A stretch of 64,000 nucleotides of DNA from Actinopolymorpha singaporensis. GTDB lineage: Bacteria > Actinomycetota > Actinomycetes > Propionibacteriales > Actinopolymorphaceae. The notes beneath the pieces are model-generated. The model was not told the origin of the DNA and did no database searches. It was given only the letters and a program-made list of their open reading frames with translations. The stretch lies in NCBI RefSeq assembly GCF_900104745.1, contig NZ_LT629732.1, positions 5,319,981 through 5,383,980 of the forward strand, read 5' to 3'. The position numbers and the translations under genes are program-made. Below, piece after piece: positions 1 through 8,350 of this stretch. Numbering within the stretch: the first letter of the stretch is position 1; the number at the start of each line of letters is the position of its first letter.

Positions 1-331
1 CGAACACGGCCGCGTGGGCACCGAGCTCGGCACGGGCGATGTGCGCCCGGGCCTCGCACAGCACCTCAGCGCCCGGCCGCACCAGGGCACGTACGCCGAG
101 CAGGTTGGCCAGCGACCCGGTGACGGTGAACAGCGCCGCCTCGGTGCCGAGCAGGTCGGCGACGCGTTCCTCGAGCGCCCGGCAGGTGGGGTCCTCGGCG
201 TACACGTCGTCGCCGACCTCGGCCCGCGCCATCGCCGCCCGCATCCCCGGCGTCGGCGTGGTCACGGTGTCGCTGCGCAAATCCACCGGGCGGTCGCGAT
301 CTGTGTTCTCCACCTCAGCCACGACCAGCAC
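1..331 (-). CDS. ltaE: Low-specificity L-threonine aldolase, C-terminus cut by window edge
   Basis: PLP-dependent enzyme splitting L-threonine or allo-threonine into glycine and acetaldehyde. The reverse-strand reading starts at GTG 331 (in-frame GTGs also at 322 and 313) and runs open to base 1. It gives the family's N-terminal signature [14 protein letters not shown] near residue 14, then [14 protein letters not shown] and TGSLANLLG. About 110 residues of roughly 340-350 are present, so the PLP lysine lies outside the window. It is divergent from the PhyH gene across a gap carrying four 11-bp repeats. The identification is firm; the exact start is not. Confidence 0.85.
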   Translation of the reverse strand, partial: MLVVAEVENTDRDRPVDLRSDTVTTPTPGMRAAMARAEVGDDVYAEDPTCRALEERVADLLGTEAALFTVTGSLANLLGVRALVRPGAEVLCEARAHIARAELGAHAAVF

Positions 332-365
332 GGTAGCCGACCTCTTCCGGTCCCCCGGCTCCGGC

Positions 366-409
366 CGATCGCAGACCGATGGCAGACCGAGAGCAGACCG
401 ATAGCAGAC
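366..409. repeat. Four tandem 11-bp repeats between divergent genes
   Basis: Consecutive units CGATCGCAGAC, CGATGGCAGAC, CGAGAGCAGAC and CGATAGCAGAC occupy the gap between ltaE and the PhyH gene. Only positions 4 and 5 of the unit vary. The spacing is about one helical turn, so a regulator-binding array is possible but unproven. Confidence 0.8.
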
Positions 410-475
410 AGGGTCGGCCGGAGCGGATGCTCACAAACCTAAGGTGGACGAATCGCACACGAAGGGAACCTCTGA

Positions 476-1366
476 ATGGGCACCATCCGCGAAGCGGACT
501 ACCAGCACTGGCGTGAGCACGGGTACGTCGTCGTGCCCCTGCTCGACGACGAACAGGTGCGGGCCACCGTCGAGAACATCCACGAGTACATGCCGCCGTG
601 GGAGGAGTACGCCCGGCACCCGCGGTGGTACGAGGAGTCGGTCGCCGCCAAGAGCGGGCGGCTGCGTACCTACGCCACGTTCCCCTTCGTCGGCGACGCG
701 CTGAACGAGACGACGCTGCATCCGGAACTGATCGCGTTCGCCGAAAGGGTGATCGGCACCGACCGGCTGATGCTCAGCCACGGCCAGCTGGGTGGGAAGT
801 ACGCGGGTACGCGGGACTTCGAACAGCAACTGCATCTTGACTACGGCAACAACACGCTGGTCTGCCCGCCGCCGGACGAGGAGATCGTCGACCTGCCGGC
901 GATCATCTACTACACCGACGTGACCGTGGACCTCAGTCCCACCTACGTCGTCTCGCAGAAGTTCACCCGCGACCTGCCCCGCGAGCCGCGCTTCCACACC
1001 CGCGAGGGGTCGCCGGACCTGTACGCACACGAGGTGCCGGTGGTCGTTCCGGCCGGATCGGTGCTGATCTACTCGATGAACACCTTCCACCGCGGCTCCG
1101 CGCTCACTGCGTCAGAGGGACTGAGGTACGCCCAGAACATCGGCTTCAAGCGGGTGGACACCCCGTGGTGCGGCCAGGTGACGTTCCAGCATGACGGCGG
1201 CAGCCCGGAGATGAACCACTTCCTGGAGCACGCCACCCCGCGCCAGCGTGAGTTCGTGGGCTTCCCCCGGGTGGGTGATCCGTACTGGAACAAGTCCACC
1301 GTCGCCAACGTCGGTGCGCGCTACCCCGGCATGGACATGAGTCCGTATCTCGCCGCGCTCACCTAG
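476..1366 (+). CDS. Phytanoyl-CoA dioxygenase (PhyH) family protein
   Basis: Predicted Fe(II)/2-oxoglutarate-dependent oxygenase of 296 residues, a normal size for the family. The double-stranded beta-helix iron ligands are visible as H120-x-D122 (in QLHLDYGNN) and a distal histidine in TFHRGSALT near residue 205. An arginine in EGLRYAQ near 217 could bind 2-oxoglutarate. The substrate cannot be read from sequence; bacterial PhyH proteins hydroxylate many small molecules. It lies 177 bp before an RraA-family gene and an enolase-superfamily gene on the same strand, suggesting a joint catabolic route. The start is preceded only by a weak GAAGGGA-like site. Confidence 0.8.
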   Translation: MGTIREADYQHWREHGYVVVPLLDDEQVRATVENIHEYMPPWEEYARHPRWYEESVAAKSGRLRTYATFPFVGDALNETTLHPELIAFAERVIGTDRLMLSHGQLGGKYAGTRDFEQQLHLDYGNNTLVCPPPDEEIVDLPAIIYYTDVTVDLSPTYVVSQKFTRDLPREPRFHTREGSPDLYAHEVPVVVPAGSVLIYSMNTFHRGSALTASEGLRYAQNIGFKRVDTPWCGQVTFQHDGGSPEMNHFLEHATPRQREFVGFPRVGDPYWNKSTVANVGARYPGMDMSPYLAALT

Positions 1367-1543
1367 GACCGCCACGGGGCACGCACGGCACACCACGCCA
1401 CGCCACGCAGCAAGGCCTTTCCCGGCCATCCGGTCGCCACAACCGGGCAGCGGTAACCGGCACAGGACGTACGCGTTGTTCCGCGACCGGCGCCCCTCCT
1501 ACGATCGCCGAAGATTCACCGACGGCGGAGGTTCCCTTCACTC

Positions 1544-2401
1544 ATGCGAATCCAACCCACTCCCGAGGACCTGATCGAGCTGACGTCCTCCTGGCAGGGC
1601 GAGCGTTTTCCGGACGGGCGGCCGAAGGTCCCCGACGAGGTGCTGGACGAGATCCGGCTGGCCACCACCGAGGAGGCGTGGGGTGTCCTCCGCCGCCAGG
1701 GCTACGAACGCCAGTTCGCCGGTGGCTGGCGCCAGACCCACCCCGACACCATCCTCGTCGGCCGTGCGGTCACCTCGCAGTTCCTGCCGCACCGGCCGGA
1801 CTACGACAGTGCCGTCGTCGCCGCGGGTGCCCGCGAGGGTCACCTCACCCCCGACAAGCAGAACTCCTGGATCATCTCCACCCTGGTGCCCGGCGACGTG
1901 ATGGTCACCGACATCTTCGGAAAGGTCCGCGACGGCACGGTCGTCGGTGACAACCTCAGCACCGCGGTCGCCGCGCGCACCGGCGTGGGCGCGGTGATCC
2001 ACGGCGGAATCCGCGACTACCAGGGAATCAGCAAGCTCGACGGCAGTGTCAACTTCTTCTTTCGCGACGTCGACCCGACCGCGATCCGGGACGTGACACT
2101 GGCCGGCATCAACATTCCGGTCAAGATCGGCGACGCGACCGTGCTCCCCGGTGACGTGGTGCTCGGAACGCCGAGCGGACTCATCTTCATCCCACCGCAC
2201 CTGGCGGCGATGGTCGCCGAGTCCAGTGCGGACATCCGTACCCGCGACGTCTTCGGCAAGCTCCGGTTGGCAGAGCAGATCTACAGCAGCGCCGAGATCG
2301 ACGTCGGCACGTGGGCAAGCCACATCGAGGAGGACTTCCAGCGATGGCGCAAGGAGCAGGAGCAGCCCCCACAGCCCGAACAGGCCACGAACAGGAGCTG
2401 A
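1544..2401 (+). CDS. RraA-family aldolase/decarboxylase-like protein
   Basis: Member of the RraA / 4-hydroxy-4-methyl-2-oxoglutarate aldolase fold, whose enzymes split hydroxylated oxoacids using a divalent metal. Visible motifs are GDNLSTAVAARTG (residues 135-147) and HGGIRD (153-158), the family's substrate- and metal-binding G-D and R-D pairs. At 285 residues it is longer than the common 160-230, with an N-terminal extension of about 60 residues and a glutamine/glutamate-rich tail. It ends 11 bp before the enolase-superfamily gene, so the two are very likely cotranscribed. Regulator-type RraA (RNase E inhibitor) is unlikely in this context and at this length. Confidence 0.75.
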   Translation: MRIQPTPEDLIELTSSWQGERFPDGRPKVPDEVLDEIRLATTEEAWGVLRRQGYERQFAGGWRQTHPDTILVGRAVTSQFLPHRPDYDSAVVAAGAREGHLTPDKQNSWIISTLVPGDVMVTDIFGKVRDGTVVGDNLSTAVAARTGVGAVIHGGIRDYQGISKLDGSVNFFFRDVDPTAIRDVTLAGINIPVKIGDATVLPGDVVLGTPSGLIFIPPHLAAMVAESSADIRTRDVFGKLRLAEQIYSSAEIDVGTWASHIEEDFQRWRKEQEQPPQPEQATNRS

Positions 2402-2412
2402 CCAGCGACCGG

Positions 2413-3669
2413 ATGCTGGACCGGGTGAACACCAACTCCCGGCCCAGCGACCTGAAGATCACCGACCTGCGGGTCGCGTCGCTTGTCGGGGTGCCGTTCC
2501 GGTCCACCATCGTCCGGATCGACACCAACCAGGGCATCAGCGGGTACGGCGAGGTGCGCGACGGAGCCAGCCGCAGCTTCGCCCTGCTGCTGAAGGCCCG
2601 GCTGATCGGCGAGAACCCCTGTAACGTCGACAAGTTGTTCCGCGCCATCAAGCAGTTCGGCCACCACGGCCGGCAGGGCGGCGGGGTGTGCGGCGTGGAG
2701 ATGGCACTGATGGACCTTGCCGGGAAGGCGTACGGCGTTCCGGCGTACGCCCTGGCCGGTGGGAAGTTCCGCGACCGGGTGCTCTGCTACGCCGACACCC
2801 CGAACTCTCCCGACCCGCAGGTGCTCGCCGAACGGCTGATCGGGCGGCGCAAGCTGGGGTATCAGTTCCTCAAGATGGACGTGGGCATCAACCTGCTGTG
2901 GGACGTCCCCGGTGCGCTGATCGCGCCGCCGGGCGCGCGCGAGCAGACCACCACGATGCACCCGTTCACCGGGATCCGGGTCACCGACAAGGGTGTCGAC
3001 CTGCTGGCCGAACACGTCGCGACCGTGCGGGAGGCGGTGGGGTACGACATCCCCCTGGCCGTCGACCACTTCGGCCACATCGGTGTCGACTCCTGCCTTC
3101 GGGTCGGCCGGGCACTGGAGCCGTTCGCCCTTGCCTGGTTGGAGGACATGGTTCCGTGGCAGTTCACCGCGCAGTGGCGGGAACTCACCACGGCGCTGGC
3201 CACCCCGACGTGCACCGGGGAGGACATCTACCTCGCGGAGAACTTCAGGCCGCTGCTGGAGGCCGAGGCGATCCGGATCGTCCACCCCGACCCGGCCACC
3301 TCCGGCGGCATCCTGGAGACCAAGCGGGTCGGCGACCTCGCCGAGGAGCACGGGGTGGCGATGGCGTTGCACATGGCGGCCTCGCCGATCGCGACGCTGG
3401 CGAGCGCGCACATCGCCGCGGCCACGCACAACTTCCTCGCGCTGGAACACCACGCCGTGGACGTGCCGTGGTGGAGCGACCTGGTGACCGGGCTGCCCAG
3501 CCCGCTGATCGAGGACGGCCACATCACCGTGCCGGACAAGCCGGGCCTGGGCTTCGACGACATCAACGAGGAACTCTTCCGCGAGCATCTCGACCCGGCT
3601 TTCCCGGGGTTCTTCGAACCGACGGAGGTCTGGGATTCGGAGATCCGCCGCGACCGGCTGTGGAGCTGA
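2413..3669 (+). CDS. Mandelate racemase / muconate lactonizing enzyme superfamily protein (acid-sugar dehydratase-like)
   Basis: Enolase-superfamily enzyme of 418 residues. Metal ligands are visible as D218 (AVDHFGH), E244 (WLEDM) and E270 (TGEDIY). K154 (FLKMD) and H320 (ALHMAAS) are candidate acid/base residues, the layout of mandelate-racemase-type acid-sugar dehydratases. I chose ATG 2413 rather than an upstream in-frame ATG at 2311 because the latter would overlap the RraA gene by about 90 bp with a sequence unlike the family. It is tightly coupled to RraA and ends at a strong terminator. A route dehydrating a sugar acid and cleaving an oxoacid with RraA is inferred; the substrate is unknown. 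Confidence 0.8.
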   Translation: MLDRVNTNSRPSDLKITDLRVASLVGVPFRSTIVRIDTNQGISGYGEVRDGASRSFALLLKARLIGENPCNVDKLFRAIKQFGHHGRQGGGVCGVEMALMDLAGKAYGVPAYALAGGKFRDRVLCYADTPNSPDPQVLAERLIGRRKLGYQFLKMDVGINLLWDVPGALIAPPGAREQTTTMHPFTGIRVTDKGVDLLAEHVATVREAVGYDIPLAVDHFGHIGVDSCLRVGRALEPFALAWLEDMVPWQFTAQWRELTTALATPTCTGEDIYLAENFRPLLEAEAIRIVHPDPATSGGILETKRVGDLAEEHGVAMALHMAASPIATLASAHIAAATHNFLALEHHAVDVPWWSDLVTGLPSPLIEDGHITVPDKPGLGFDDINEELFREHLDPAFPGFFEPTEVWDSEIRRDRLWS

Positions 3670-3703
3670 CCCACGGCGGTTCACCAAGTCCGCTGAACGA
3701 GCT

Positions 3704-3742
3704 CGGGCCGGGCGCGTCCCCTGTCGGGGGCCGCCCGGCCCG
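3704..3742. terminator. Bidirectional intrinsic-terminator-like hairpin
   Basis: Perfect 11-bp arms CGGGCCGGGCG and CGCCCGGCCCG around a 17-nt loop that can itself pair (CCCC with GGGG). It sits between the convergent enolase-superfamily gene and the DAHP synthase gene, so it can serve both. Confidence 0.75.
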
Positions 3743-3769
3743 TTCGTCGTCGGTCGTACGCCAGGACCT

Positions 3770-5098
3770 TCAGGGACGGTGCAGCATCTCCGCGACGAGG
3801 AACGCGAGCTCCAGCGACTGCGCGCGGTTGAGCCGCGGGTCGCACACGGTCTCGTAGCGGTGCACCAGGTCGGCCTCCGCCAGTGCGTGGCCGCCGCCCA
3901 CGCACTCGGTCACCTCGTCACCGGTGAGTTCGACGTGCAGTCCGCCCGGCACCGTGCCGAGTGCCCGGTGCACCTCGAAGAAACCCTCCACCTCGTCCAG
4001 CACGTCGTCGAAGCGGCGCGTCTTGTAGCCGTTCGGCGCCTCGAAGGTGTTGCCGTGCATCGGGTCGCACACCCAGGCGACGCTCGCCCCGCTCGCGGTG
4101 ACCTTCTCCACGAGCTCCGGCAGCGCGTCGCGGATCCGGCCCGCACCCATCCGGGTGATGAACGTGAGCCGCCCCGGCTCGCGGTCGGGGTCGAGCCGCT
4201 CGATCAGGGTGAGCGCGTCCTGCGGTGTCGTGGTGGGGCCGAGCTTCACCCCGACCGGGTTGCGGATGTGCCGCGCGAACTCCAGGTGCGCGCCGTCGAG
4301 CTGGCGGGTCCGCTCGCCGATCCACAGGAAGTGGCCGGAGGTGTCGTACGGCAGGCCGGTCCGGGAGTCGATCCGGGTGAGGGCCTCCTCGTAGTCGAGC
4401 AGCAGGGCCTCGTGGCTCGCGTAGAAGTCGACGGAGTGAAACTCCGCCGGGTCGGCACCGCAGGCGTGCATGAACGAGATGGCGCGGTCGATGTCGCGGG
4501 CCATCCGGTCGTAGCGTTCACCGACCGGGCTGTCGCGCACGAAGTCGGTGTTCCACGCGTGCACCTGGCGCAGGTCGGCCTCGCCGCCGACGACGAACGC
4601 CCGGGCGAGGTTGAGGGTGGCCGCCGAGGAGTGGTACATCCGCACCAACCGGTCCGGATCGGGCGTACGGTCCTCGGGGGTGAAGGGAAAGCCGTTGACC
4701 GCGTCGCCGCGGTAGGCGGGCAGTTCGACGCCGTCGCGCACCTCGGTCGGCTTCGATCGCGGCTTGGCGTACTGACCGGCGATCCGGCCCACCTTGACCA
4801 CCGGCATGCTGCCCGCGTAGGTGAGGATCACCGACATCTGCAGAATCGTGCGGAGCTTGTTGCGCAGCGCGTCGGCGCCGACGCCGTTGAAGGTCTCCGC
4901 GCAGTCGCCGCCCTGCAGGAAGAACGCCCGGCCGGCCGCGACGTCGGCGAGCCGCGCCTTGAGCGAGTCGCACTCGCCGGCGAAGACCAGCGGAGGGAAC
5001 GTCCGCAGCTGTGCGGCGGCGGCCTGCACCGCGCCCGCGTCGGGCCATTCCGGCTGTTGGGCGGCCGGGAGGGCACGCCAGGCCTGGAGAGAGTTCAC
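3770..5098 (-). CDS. aroG: 3-deoxy-7-phosphoheptulonate synthase, class II
   Basis: First enzyme of the shikimate pathway; condenses phosphoenolpyruvate and erythrose 4-phosphate. The 442-residue length fits class II (plant/actinobacterial) enzymes. Characteristic stretches include FLQGGDCAETF near residue 60, GRIAGQYAKPRS near 105, MYHSSAATLN, and DPMHGNTFEA near 340 with the metal-binding DPMHGN. The first codons are GTG AAC TCT. The gene appears to stand alone, with terminators on both sides. In the family, feedback control is allosteric; nothing in the 71-bp upstream gap shows attenuation. Confidence 0.93.
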   Translation of the reverse strand: MNSLQAWRALPAAQQPEWPDAGAVQAAAAQLRTFPPLVFAGECDSLKARLADVAAGRAFFLQGGDCAETFNGVGADALRNKLRTILQMSVILTYAGSMPVVKVGRIAGQYAKPRSKPTEVRDGVELPAYRGDAVNGFPFTPEDRTPDPDRLVRMYHSSAATLNLARAFVVGGEADLRQVHAWNTDFVRDSPVGERYDRMARDIDRAISFMHACGADPAEFHSVDFYASHEALLLDYEEALTRIDSRTGLPYDTSGHFLWIGERTRQLDGAHLEFARHIRNPVGVKLGPTTTPQDALTLIERLDPDREPGRLTFITRMGAGRIRDALPELVEKVTASGASVAWVCDPMHGNTFEAPNGYKTRRFDDVLDEVEGFFEVHRALGTVPGGLHVELTGDEVTECVGGGHALAEADLVHRYETVCDPRLNRAQSLELAFLVAEMLHRP

Positions 5099-5113
5099 GT
5101 CACGAGAGTATGA

Positions 5114-5145
5114 CCGGGGCCGGCGCGCGGACGCGCCGACCCCGG
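5114..5145 (-). terminator. Strong hairpin after pfkA
   Basis: Fourteen-base arms CCGGGGCCGGCGCG and CGCGCCGACCCCGG with one mismatched pair and a 4-nt loop (CGGA). It lies 24 bp past the pfkA stop codon and upstream of the DAHP synthase start. Confidence 0.75.
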
Positions 5146-5169
5146 ACGACGATCTGCGAGGTGCGAGCC

Positions 5170-6195
5170 TCAGCCGAACAGGACGCCGGCCTCGGCGTAC
5201 AGCTCGGGGGTGACGACCTTCAGCTCGCGAGTGGCCTCGGCCAGCGGCGCCCGCACGATGTCGGTGCCGCGCAGCGCGACCATCTTGCCGAAGTCGCCGT
5301 CGTGGACCGCGGCGATCGCGTGCAGTCCGAACCGCGTGGCCAGCCAGCGGTCGAACGCGGTGGGCGTGCCGCCGCGCTGGGTGTGGCCGAGGACGACCGC
5401 GCGGGCCTCCTTGCCGGTCCGCTTCTCCAGCTCCGCGGCGATCATGTCGCCCACCCCGCCGAGGCGGACGTGCCCGAACGCGTCCAGCTCCTCGCTGTGG
5501 AGGGCGTGGGTGCCTTCCTTCGGCGTGGCGCCTTCGGCGACCACGATGATCGGCGAGAAGTTGGTCCGGAAACGGCTCTCGACGTGCTCGACGACCTTCT
5601 CCAGGTCGAACGGCACCTCGGGGATGAGGATGACGTTGGCGCCACCGGCCAGGCCGGAGTGCAGCGCGATCCAGCCCGCGTGCCGGCCCATGACTTCCAC
5701 CACGACGATCCGGTGGTGCGACTCGGCCGTGGTGTGCAGCCGGTCGATCGCCTCGGTCGCGATGTTGACCGCGGTGTCGAAGCCGAACGTGAAGTCGGTG
5801 GCGCCGAGGTCGTTGTCGATGGTCTTCGGCACGCCGACGACGTTGACGCCGAGCTCGGACAGCTTCGTCGCCACGCCGAGGGTGTCCTCGCCGCCGATCG
5901 CGACCAGGGCGTCGACGCCGTTGCTCGCCAGGTTTTCCTTGATCCGCTCGACGCCGCCGTCCACCTTGAAGGGGTTGGTCCGCGACGATCCGAGGATGGT
6001 GCCGCCGCGCGGGAGGATGCCCCGAACCTGCGGGATACCGAGTTCGCAGGTGACGTTTTCCAGGGGGCCCTTCCAGCCGTCCCGGAACCCGAGGAACTCA
6101 TAGCCGTACTCGGACGCTCCCTTGCGGACGACGGCCCGGATGACCGCGTTCAGTCCTGGGCAGTCGCCACCACCAGTGAGCACACCAACGCGCAT
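5170..6195 (-). CDS. pfkA: 6-phosphofructokinase, residues suggest pyrophosphate as donor
   Basis: Phosphorylates fructose 6-phosphate in glycolysis. The start is the ATG of MRVGVLTGGGDCPG at 6195, preceded by GGAAAGGAC; the in-frame upstream start at 6219 has no site. The protein is 341 residues. Motifs include GGGDCPGLN (8-16), PKTIDND (123-129) and MGRHAGW. The donor-site loop reads GGEDT, so position 104 is Asp and 124 is Lys. ATP-type enzymes have Gly at 104, whereas pyrophosphate-dependent actinobacterial enzymes carry Asp104 with Lys124. I infer reversible PPi use, not proven. Neighbours do not form an obvious operon. Confidence 0.92.
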   Translation of the reverse strand: MRVGVLTGGGDCPGLNAVIRAVVRKGASEYGYEFLGFRDGWKGPLENVTCELGIPQVRGILPRGGTILGSSRTNPFKVDGGVERIKENLASNGVDALVAIGGEDTLGVATKLSELGVNVVGVPKTIDNDLGATDFTFGFDTAVNIATEAIDRLHTTAESHHRIVVVEVMGRHAGWIALHSGLAGGANVILIPEVPFDLEKVVEHVESRFRTNFSPIIVVAEGATPKEGTHALHSEELDAFGHVRLGGVGDMIAAELEKRTGKEARAVVLGHTQRGGTPTAFDRWLATRFGLHAIAAVHDGDFGKMVALRGTDIVRAPLAEATRELKVVTPELYAEAGVLFG

Positions 6196-6277
6196 TGACA
6201 GTCCTTTCCAAGACTGCAAGAACAGGTCCTGTCGAGCCTAGCCCTGCCGGGTTCGCAACCATTCGCAGGGCCGCTGG

Positions 6278-6934
6278 TCAGGTCTCGTCGGCGCCGTCGA
6301 GTCCGCTTTCGAGGGCGTACCGGACGAGTTCGACCCGGTTGTGCAACTGCAGCTTGCGCAGGGTGTTCTGGACGTGGTTCTGCACGGTTCGGTGGGACAG
6401 CACCAGACGGTCGGCGATGTCCTTGTAGCTCAGCCCCTTGGCCACCAGCCGCAACACCTCGGTCTCCCGCTCGGTGAGCTGGGGGGCGACGGGCTCGGCC
6501 GCTCGGGACGCGCCGGACAGGCGGCGGAACTCCCCCAGCACCAGCCCGGCGAGGCCGGGGGTGAAGACGGCGTCGCCGGCGGCGGTTCGGCGTACCGCGT
6601 CGAGAAGCTCCTCCCGGGACGCGGACTTCACGAGGTAGCCCGCGGCGCCGGCCTTGACCGCGGCCAGGACGTCCAGCTGTTCGGCACTGGCGGACAGGAT
6701 GAGCACCCGGACGCGGGAGTCGCCCTCGGCCAGCCGGCGGGTCACCTCGACTCCGCCGAGCACCGGGATCTGCAGGTCGAGCACCACCACGTCGGGCCGG
6801 GTCGCCTCCGCGCGCCGCAGCGCCTCGTCACCGGCGCCGGCCTCCGCGACGACCTCGAATCCGGCCTGCTGCAGGTCGCTGGAAACGGCACCGCGCCACA
6901 TGGGATGGTCGTCGACCACCATCACCCGGATCAT
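6278..6934 (-). CDS. NarL/LuxR-type response regulator
   Basis: Cytoplasmic transcription regulator of 218 residues. The receiver domain (1-120) has acidic DD8-9, phospho-acceptor D53 (VVVLDLQ) and a K near 105 (YLVKSAS). The C-terminal LuxR helix-turn-helix (about 150-215) begins LTERETEVLRLVAKG. It lies 33 bp downstream of a histidine kinase gene on the same strand and is its likely partner. Targets unknown. Confidence 0.92.
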   Translation of the reverse strand: MIRVMVVDDHPMWRGAVSSDLQQAGFEVVAEAGAGDEALRRAEATRPDVVVLDLQIPVLGGVEVTRRLAEGDSRVRVLILSASAEQLDVLAAVKAGAAGYLVKSASREELLDAVRRTAAGDAVFTPGLAGLVLGEFRRLSGASRAAEPVAPQLTERETEVLRLVAKGLSYKDIADRLVLSHRTVQNHVQNTLRKLQLHNRVELVRYALESGLDGADET

Positions 6935-6967
6935 GTGCTGACCTTACGCAACGTGCGGGCCGGTTCG

Positions 6968-8338
6968 TCACCCGATATCCGCTTTGGCATCGGCTTCGAG
7001 ATCTGGTCCGGCGGCCCGTCCGCCGTCCGGTCTGGCCGGCCGTCTGCCCGCCAGCCATCCGGGCGGCGTCCACCGGGGCCCGGTGGACGCAGGGGGCACG
7101 TCGGCGCCGGTGCGGGGCACCCGGAGCTCCCACTCGGTGCCGCCCGCCGAGGTGGTGAGCGTGGCCGTGCCACCGAGCTCGGTCAGCCGGCCGACGATGG
7201 AGCGGCTCACGCCCATCCGGCCGTCGGCCGCGGCCTGGCCCAGCCTGCCCGCGGGGATCCCGGGACCGTCGTCGCGCACGCTGACCGTCACCGCCTCGCC
7301 GTCGTCCTCGAGCAGGAGGAACGCCTTGGCGCCCGGCGCGTGCCGGGCGACGTTGTCCAGCGCGGCCCGGACGGCGGCGACCAGTTCGGCGGCGACCTCT
7401 CCCGGTAGCAGCACAGGGTCGGCCGGGGTGGCGACGGAGATCCCGGCGGCGCCGAGGCCGGTGAGCTGCCCACCGACGTCGATCATGCCGGTGTCCGTGT
7501 CGTAAACGGCCTGCCCTGGCGGCACGCCGTGCTCGCCTGGCCCGGGCTGCCCGGCGCGCTCCCCCGCCGCCGGCATCGGCCGGCCGTTGACCAGCGCACG
7601 CAGTAGTTCGCCCTGCTCGCCGGCCGCGCGGGCAAGGTCACCGGCCTCACCGCCGAGTTCGTTCCCGCGCCGCTGGACGTACGCGAGGACCTGCAGCACG
7701 CCGTCGTGCACCGCCCGGGCGAGGCGTTCCCGTTCGGCCGTCCGGGCGGCCAGCTCGGTGGCCCGGGCGCGGTCGGCGGCGGCGCTGCGGGCCAGCGAGG
7801 CGGCGTAGCCGACCATCGCCCCGGCCAGGAGCAGCAGGAAGAGGTTGCTGAAGGTGGTGGAGGTGACGTGTGCCCGGGTGGCGATGTCGGCCGGGGAGAT
7901 GACCAGTGCCGCGAGTACGCCGCCGATCCAGCCGTACCTGATCGCCCAGGCCAAGACTGCCGCTGTCACCCAGTACGTCGGCAGTGTGAAGTCGTGGCGG
8001 TTCAGCATCTCCGGGCTGAGGACGTACGGCGTGACCAGGATCGAGCCGACCGCGACCGCGAGGTCGGCCGACAGCAGCGGCCAACGCCGGCGTTCGGGTG
8101 AGTCGTAGGCCCAGGTGACCACCAGCGTCCAGGCCGAGATGCCGGTGAGAACGAGCCATCCGGTCAGCGGATGGTCGAATCGCTCCCAACGGAACAGGTT
8201 GACCGCCAGCGCCTGCGCCAGGACGACGAACCGGAGTACCGCCAGCGCCTTCCACAGCGAGTCGGTGCCGTCGGAGCCGGCGTTCGCGCGCATACGTGCA
8301 GATCCCGGCAGCACCGGCAACCGGCCGCCCGCCCCCAT
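6968..8338 (-). CDS. Sensor histidine kinase, MacS-like
   Basis: Membrane histidine kinase of 456 residues. The N-terminal part (about 30-190) contains five or six hydrophobic segments. The DHp-type helix has the phospho-acceptor in RERLARAVHDGVLQ near 215, and the C-terminal ATPase domain has N and G boxes (ALDNVARHA, DDGPGIPAG). Residues 400-456 are Pro/Arg/Gly-rich. ATG 8338 has GAGAGGG upstream; an in-frame ATG at 8293 is possible. The architecture matches MacS-family sensors of actinobacteria. It sits 12 bp after plsC and is followed by its regulator. The signal sensed is not deducible. Confidence 0.88.
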   Translation of the reverse strand: MGAGGRLPVLPGSARMRANAGSDGTDSLWKALAVLRFVVLAQALAVNLFRWERFDHPLTGWLVLTGISAWTLVVTWAYDSPERRRWPLLSADLAVAVGSILVTPYVLSPEMLNRHDFTLPTYWVTAAVLAWAIRYGWIGGVLAALVISPADIATRAHVTSTTFSNLFLLLLAGAMVGYAASLARSAAADRARATELAARTAERERLARAVHDGVLQVLAYVQRRGNELGGEAGDLARAAGEQGELLRALVNGRPMPAAGERAGQPGPGEHGVPPGQAVYDTDTGMIDVGGQLTGLGAAGISVATPADPVLLPGEVAAELVAAVRAALDNVARHAPGAKAFLLLEDDGEAVTVSVRDDGPGIPAGRLGQAAADGRMGVSRSIVGRLTELGGTATLTTSAGGTEWELRVPRTGADVPPASTGPRWTPPGWLAGRRPARPDGGRAAGPDLEADAKADIG

Positions 8339-8350
8339 GGTCGGACCCTC

